From Epiperipatus broadwayi (lineage: Eukaryota; Onychophora; Udeonychophora; Euonychophora; Peripatidae), in contig JAQFVV010000031.1 in the NCBI GenBank assembly GCA_028023455.1, positions 1,798,001 to 1,862,000 on the forward strand: 64,000 nt of DNA, written 5' to 3'. Of this stretch, positions 57,721-64,000 are shown piece by piece. Position numbers and translations under genes: made by a program. The notes under the pieces are model-generated. The model saw nothing but the letters and a program-made list of their open reading frames with translations. It did no database searches and was not told the DNA's origin. Positions within the stretch are counted from its first letter, which is position 1. The number at the start of each line of letters is the position of its first letter.

Positions 57721-59647
57721 TTTTGAAGCAATTAACTTATTTAAGTTTTTTTTTTAATATTAAGACTGTATGGTATGTAAATGGAATTGTGGTAATGTTT
57801 AGTTTAAATATATTATTTTGTAGTTCTTTACATTTGAGAAGTTTGCTTGTAGCAGTAAAATCATTGGTAGGGTTTTAGATTTTTTTTTTCTTGGCTAGTC
57901 TGATTGAGTTGTGAATTTGGAGTAATTTTGATTATTTATTGACTAGCTTAGCTTAATGCTTATATCTTTTTTGTATGTTTTGTCTTATTAATTTTTACAT
58001 AGTGAATAATATGTTTATGATTTTTTTTTTCAATGCACAAAAAATATAAATTTTTATATATTTAGTAAATAAATAAAATTGACTGATGAAAGTGGGATTT
58101 ATTAATAATGTGTCTATGTAATTATCCATTGTCTTGTCTCAAAGGAAATGTTTATTTATTTGAGAATATATTTTTATTTATACTAATTGTTTTGCTTTGC
58201 TTATTTTACTAAAATATTCTTTTTTATTAAAATTTAACATTCTTTACTATTTCATGTGGCATTCAAAATATATCTAGTTATAACATTAGTATAAGTTGTA
58301 AATTGGGTGTGTGAAAATTCTAACTGTGCATTATGAGTAGTAACAGATATGGAAGGAGTTTGATTTGTCACATGATGATTGTGGAGCTATAATTTCCATT
58401 AATAACCATCATCATCACATCAGTCATAGGCCAAATGTTAAAGAGAAGGTGCTGAGTTACATTTGGTCATTCAATTGACAGGGAGTTACCATTTATTACA
58501 ATATATATATTTTAGCAGTCTACCCATGATCCTATTCTAAGAATTTGAGTGAGAACAGGTTATTACCCGAGCTTCAAGCAGGTATATTTATGAGTATGGA
58601 ATGAGTCCTATCTCAAGTGCCAATCTTATTCATTATAAGAATTATACCTCTCGAATACAAAAGAAAAGGTTCCAGTGGACTTTTTTTTGGATACCTTATC
58701 CAGACTAGCTCAGTCTCAAGATCTGGGAGACAATGTCTATCAGGAGAACAAAGCCGAGGCTATCTTACAAAGAACGTCATTTATATATTTTATAATTTCC
58801 TTATCAGCTCTACGAATCTTATTATTTTATTTCTTTTAGAGATATACGGTAATGAATATCAGTAAGCTTTTATAAATAATAATCCTGAAATTATAAAAAT
58901 CTCCTAATTCAAATAAATGCACAAGTTATAGCTTAAAATTCTAATATTTATTAATACATGTATATACTAATAACTCAATCATACAACCCAGTCATTCCGA
59001 TACATATATATAATATCAGTATACACATTCATGAAAGAATAAACACATAATAAATAGACCTACCCTTATATATACACGCAGGCATATAGAAACTTAAAAA
59101 ATATTTTATTTTTTAATTATTAATTGTATTTTAAATTATAAGGCTAAATTATTTTAATAATAATTTTTTTTCACAAGTCAGTGCTTGCATATAGAAAACA
59201 CAAATATGTTTATTATTTTAGAATTTAGATTTTTATTTATCATCTATTATAAAATAATATTGTAGTAAAATTATGTTGCATTTTCCAAAATATAGGTTAA
59301 TCAATTTTTTATAAATAAATTAAATTTTTGTTTTTCTTGAGACTTTAAAGTGGCTTTGTTTCTCATAATGAAATTGGAAAAATTTATTAAAATTTTTGTT
59401 GATATATTTAAAAAGTCATAACTTTTAAAAATATATTAAAAATTTACAACTACAGAATTCAGCCATTACAAACATGGACAGCTGGTATAATACATAAGTA
59501 CCATTTTTTCTTTTAAAACAAATTAGTATAAGACAAATCTTTTTAAAGGTAATAAACATATTTTTCTTGCATTTTTTTAGTATTGAAATTTAAGTTTAAA
59601 TAATATATTTAATATATTTGAATATTATTAGATGCTTTTTTCAATAA
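57721..59647. other. AT-rich DNA with a GC-richer patch
   Basis: The first 350 bases are probably the non-coding end of the Penelope-like element. At 58560-58790 the composition is less AT-rich and the plus strand has an open frame (58617-58865, with GRQCLSGEQSRGYL) that I cannot identify. Confidence 0.35.
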
Positions 59648-59711
59648 TATATTTATTCCACATCACATGATCACCATTTTTTATGGAGAGTTTTGCCTGT
59701 TATATTTATCC
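59648..59711 (-). mobile_element. foldback retroposon copy 4, internally deleted
   Basis: Only the tail end (atcacatgatcaccat, plus strand) and the far hairpin edge (tatggagagttttgcctgt) remain, joined directly at about 59680. An imperfect duplication flanks the 41-base remnant (tatatttattcc at 59648-59659 and tatatttatcc at 59701-59711). Retaining both outer ends and losing the middle is what slippage across a hairpin during reverse transcription or replication would give. Confidence 0.65.
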
Positions 59712-60374
59712 ATTTGGGCTTTTGTATGTATAATACTGTACCTATTACTAGATTTATCTATCAATAGTAAATTTATTTTTTATTCATGTTTCTATATATG
59801 TATATGTAAATTGGTTACATATGTATGTATAGATTTATAAAAAAATCAACTTCATATATCTTTAATTTACATTTAATTTCTGTAGTATTTAAATTTCAAG
59901 TACAGAAAGTGGTTTTACTGCACATATTGAATTATGGGTCAATATAGAAAGCATCATCAGCTTGCATCTCTGGACAGTCGAAAACTATTATCAAGATGCA
60001 GTCCTTCTATTAATATTTCTTTCAAATTGATAAGCATCAGAATTAAAGTTAAGTATTTTTTCTTAATTAATAAAAAAATAAAATTATAACTTTAACATAA
60101 TAGTTGTTTTTCTTTATTCTACAATCATCAAAATAATATGCATTTACATCATTATAATTATGTAACAAAAATATTTTTTTAAACTTCATTTAAGTGCAAC
60201 ATATATAAAAAATAACATATAATTACATATTCATTTAGCAATATATTTGTTTTTATAAAAATAGTGGGTCTTTCCCCTTTTTAATGTTAACAATTTAGGC
60301 GCACAATATTTCTTTAGGAAGTATTATAATTTTATCTTTCTTATTGTATTGCCAAATCTATATAATATTAATAT

Positions 60375-60471
60375 CATTTACTTTCTTTATTACTTTTACA
60401 ATGCTTTATATAATTATCAATAGTCAATAGTGGATTATAATTATGTAAAGCATTGTAAAAGTAATAAATGG
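60375..60471. repeat. short inverted repeat
   Basis: Arms 60375-60418 and 60433-60471 (core ttattacttttacaatgctt) with a 14-base centre containing a direct repeat, atagtcaatagt. The arms are almost identical. It could be a small foldback element or an inverted duplication. Confidence 0.75.
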
Positions 60472-60616
60472 TATAAATGTGTACAATATTTATGTCAGAA
60501 TCAAAATAAATTTTTATTTAATATATTTTTATTTAATTATATTATTAAATAAATATATTATGTATGCTTACATTTCTTTTTTAAAATAAATTTTAAGTAT
60601 ATATAATATATAGGGT

Positions 60617-60890
60617 ATATGAGCACAGATTTTCACATGACCCACCACTCACCACTCAATCTCATATCACTGATACACTTGAACACATATATGTCGAAAA
60701 AATAAATAATCACTAATATATGTATTTCATGCTAAACCAGCAATCATTAGTTGGTGCAGATTATCATCTCTACACATATATGCATTAAGTGCTCAGATAT
60801 ATATTAAGATAGCCAATCTTCATACTTTAATGGACAGGCTCCAATCCATCCCACACTCCAGCTTTTCAACTAACCATCCAATTGAAAAGC
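60617..60890 (-). mobile_element. hammerhead-carrying repeat, copy on minus strand
   Basis: Aligns along its length with the plus strand of 29740-30030 (see that entry). It lies directly downstream of the 3' end of the RTE-like LINE on the same strand. Confidence 0.7.
60706..60766 (-). ncRNA. hammerhead ribozyme copy, core damaged
   Basis: On the minus strand: GATAATC and CACCAA stem I strand (60765-60751), then CTAATGA in place of CTGATGA (60750-60744; G-to-A at the second core guanine), a stem II hairpin shortened at its base, GAAA, and the stem III/stem I 3' strand tacatatat.tagtgattatt. Stem I outer pairing to GATTATT is kept. The core change should prevent cleavage. Confidence 0.72.
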
Positions 60891-60929
60891 TGCAATGAAG
60901 ACAAAAAACTTGTGTTATGATGCTTCATC

Positions 60930-63640
60930 ATCATCATCATTTTTAATCCTTATCAGTCTATTACAGAATAAAGGTAATCAAATTTCTTTCATCTCTAACC
61001 TTTTTTCTCCACATCATACCAAAAAACTCTCTTATTTCATAACATCAATCTTGCATTGTGGGCTTGATCTTTTATAATCTCAGGATCTAGTTTAAGATTT
61101 TAATTCTTTATCTATTGTCATCTATTCTAAAAATATATCCAGCTCATCTCCACTTTAATCTCTTAATTCTTTCAATAATTAATCAGGAATACCTATTTGT
61201 TTTCTTATCGATGTTTTTCATTCTTGATCCCTTCTTGTTAATCCTAACATATATCTCTTCTACTTTGTTGAGTGACCTGAAGTCTTTGTATTGCTTTTCT
61301 GTTAAATGTCCAAATTTCAAATCCATAAATAAAAACTAGTAAAATAAATTTATTTAAAATCTTTCTTCTCAAACACCTACATATATTTCTTTTTAATATT
61401 TATTTCCATTAAAAACATTCAATCCAAATTTAATTCTATGATTAATTTTATTTATTTTGCTTTCATCTGTATTAATAATGTGATCAAGATATTTGTAGTT
61501 GTCAACTTTTTCTAATTTATCATCAATCTTTATTTTCTTTTTATAAAAAAATTCTATTGACCATTATTTTATCCTTTTTAGCATTTATCTTTAGTCTTAC
61601 TTTCTTACTTTCATTTAATATTTAAACAGGATTAAACTGTTGCACATGCGCTTGTATTTTAACTATAAAATGAATGAATACTAACACTTCAAACACATGA
61701 TAAAGTCTTTGGAAAAGATAGAATGGCCATCTATCTTTTTGAACCCAAACGCTTTTTAATGCTGTTTAAATATTACAGTTTATAAACATTGCACTATATA
61801 AAATAATTGACATATTTACTTTCATTTAGTAACTTTGGTAATATTTTCTGAAATTCTAACTTAAATAAGTTCTCCCATAGCTTTTAATTTTAATCCACAA
61901 AATACTTCTTGCAAAACTACTGTAAAATTTTTTTTATAAAGTCATTTCATTATACATCCTTCTCAATGTTAATCTTCTTAGTAGCATTATATAATCTAAT
62001 GATTGCTATTGCATTTTGATCAATATTTTTCAGAATATGTCAATAGGTCAATATCTTCATGATTCAATATTTTAATCACTGTAAAATATTTATAAAACAA
62101 AATGCATTTTCATAATCTACAAATCCAAAAAATAACTAACTCATACTCATTTGATCTTTTCATAACTTCTCTCAGTATTTGTATGCCTTCCACTATGTTG
62201 TTCCTTTGATTAGTTAAAATCCAACATTTGTTGTGGACATATTATCTTGGTAAAAATTTTGTATAGAACTGATAAAAGAATGATATACCTGTAATTTCTA
62301 ATTTTTTTTATCATCTTTTTAAATATCAATATTATTACTGCATTCTTCCAATCATTTGGTACATCATTACCATTTAGATATTTAGTATATAATTTTACCA
62401 ATAATTTTTCTATTTCTCATCTGCTTCTTTTAAGATATTGATTATTTTATCATTATCTGAGTTTTTCCCCTCTTCATCAATTTTATTGCATGTTTCATTT
62501 CTTTCTTTAAAATTCTGAACAATTCAGAAGTAATAATTGTAGGGATATTTTATTTTCTTATTCTTTATTGCTATATAATTCTATATAATACTCTTTCATA
62601 CATTGCATGATGTCATCTCTTTTTTTAATAATAGTTCCATTTTTTTATTCCAGAAATAAGCTTCCTACCAATACCAATCAATATGCTATTTTATGCTTTT
62701 GAGACTTTTAATCTCTTCTACAACTTTCCTTGCTAATATATAATTATATTTTTTTATATCATTATTAACTCTTTTTTTACTAGTAAATTTCTGTTTTTTA
62801 TTAGTTATCTTTGTTGTAGTTATTAATAGCATTTCAGTTATCTTATTATTGATTTTAATCAAATCTAAACCATATTCAACATCTGTTAATATTTTAAAAT
62901 GACTTTTAAATTCTAATTTAAATTCAATGAAATGTTTCTGAAATTTTAAGAATTTTGGCTCTGTAGCTTTGTATTAACATGTAGCATACACTTCACTAAT
63001 AGATCCTCACTTTCAGTGCTGAATTTATTAAAAACATTTCAGTCTTGAAATATATATTTCCTGTTAGTCAAAATATAATCCAATTCTGTTGTATATTCAT
63101 TTGATGCTTTCTTGTTTATTTCCATTCAACATTTTTATTAAAGAAAGAATTCATTATGTATAGTTTTCTTTCTTTTTTGCAAACTTCACAAATTTGTATC
63201 CCATTTCATTTTTACTACCATAATCAAATTTAACCACAACCCTTTCATCTTTTACCAATTCTAGCATTATGTCTCCCATGATAATTTTAAAATGTTATAT
63301 GTCTGATCAAAAACCTTTTGCACATCCATATAAAAATTATCTATTTCTTTATCACAGTGTTGGAGCATAAATCTGAATTATCTGCATTTGATATTTTCCG
63401 CTAAATTGAATAATTAATCTTGCCATTCTTTCTGATACACCATCAATGATTACAAAGTTGTTCTTCCATGATTTATTTATAATGAATTCCTCTCCACTTG
63501 TGCTTACAACATTTCTGCCTTTATAGTAAAATATATGTTCATTTTTTAAAATCAATTGTCTGTTTACATTTTTTTCTAACTTCACAGAATCCACTAATAT
63601 CCCAGTTTATACAAAATAGTTTTAACAATTCAAAAAGTTT
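60930..63640 (-). pseudogene. long RTE-like LINE remnant
   Basis: The most complete RTE-like copy here, read on the minus strand. The endonuclease domain is at 63630-63350 (LNWDISGFCEVRKK start, FYYKGRNVV, GEEFIINKSWKNN, MQIIQIYAPT). Further endonuclease text (MGD/N type, decayed) runs near 63290-63180. RT fingers lie near 62401-62210 ([36 protein letters not shown]). Decayed palm and thumb follow (62100-61360), then the C-terminal block near 61339-61115 (FEIWTFNRKAIQ) and the 3' end with a short GAT tail at 60920-60945. Frameshifts and stops throughout. The 5' end, in the first endonuclease motif, is approximate. Confidence 0.78.
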
Positions 63641-64000
63641 CTTTTATTTGGAAATGATATACAGGTATAAGTGACTAAACAAAAGATCATCATCGAATGA
63701 GAGAAATATTATATACCTATTTTTATTCACACAATACAGGAACATTTGTAACAGTATATGTAAATATTTTTCCATTACATAAATACATTTTTCAGTTTTC
63801 TTTAATTATTTACATTTTTATATAAATTAATATATTCAATGCATTAAAATTTATATAATTGCATTCATTTATATATTACACAACAATTTTATATTTTTGT
63901 TTATATATAAAAACAATTTAAATATATTGTAAACATTAATTTATATAATTTGTAAATAAATGGAAATAAAAATAATTTATTTAGCAAGTTAGGAAAACAG
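63641..64000. other. AT-rich DNA at window end
   Basis: Nothing recognised; may include the 5' non-coding part of the LINE to its left. Confidence 0.35.

Noticed and set aside
58083-58120. CTGATGA at the possible 3' end of the Penelope-like element
   Set aside because: It looked like a further hammerhead, but no stem II hairpin followed by GAAA is present within range and stem I cannot pair.
1-64000. CRISPR arrays, operons, ribosome binding sites, rRNA genes
   Set aside because: None seen; the content is that of an animal nuclear genome.

Overview
The window is animal nuclear DNA, very AT-rich (roughly a quarter G+C by eye). It has no bacterial-type gene organisation and no long intact protein gene. 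What can be recognised is almost entirely a graveyard of mobile elements: non-LTR retrotransposons (LINEs) with APE endonuclease and reverse transcriptase remnants, one Penelope-like element tail with a GIY-YIG domain, tRNA-derived SINEs, foldback elements, a DNA transposon with terminal inverted repeats (TIRs), and hammerhead-ribozyme repeats. This mix fits an invertebrate metazoan. A mollusc such as a cephalopod, a cnidarian or an arthropod are all possible, and the sequence alone does not decide. The window probably lies in intergenic DNA or in a very large intron.

Layout. 1-7.0 kb: mostly unassignable AT-rich DNA with one LINE 3' end (2.5-2.7 kb). 7.05-9.8 kb: a decayed RTE-like LINE on the plus strand, carrying a foldback insertion at 8.2 kb. 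10.57-12.39 kb: a decayed LINE with an internal deletion, followed by a 127-bp minisatellite. 12.9-15.0 kb: a decayed minus-strand coding region of unknown identity, containing a near-perfect 159-bp palindrome. 15.1-19.9 kb: LINE fragments and a damaged hammerhead. 20-25 kb: a SINE, an inverted-repeat element and an intact-core hammerhead. 25.4-29.0 kb: a LINE split by a 1.38-kb TIR transposon that carries telomere-like repeats. 29.2-31.2 kb: hammerhead repeat and SINE-like copies. 31.35-31.65 kb: the best candidate for a host exon (minus strand). 32-45 kb: SINEs, a foldback retroposon and AT-rich DNA. 45.5-49.8 kb: two RTE-like LINE copies and two foldback elements. 50-57 kb: little recognisable. 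57.2-57.7 kb: Penelope-like element end. 59.6-64 kb: a foldback remnant, a fourth hammerhead repeat and a long minus-strand RTE-like LINE.

The most noteworthy content is (1) four dispersed copies of a repeat with a hammerhead ribozyme fold, two with every core nucleotide retained, near a Penelope-like GIY-YIG remnant; (2) a family of foldback elements with a one-sided 3' tail and 11-14 bp target duplications, which look retroposed rather than cut-and-paste; and (3) a TIR transposon whose 8-bp target duplication and restored host reading frame can be read directly, with a telomere-like array inside it.
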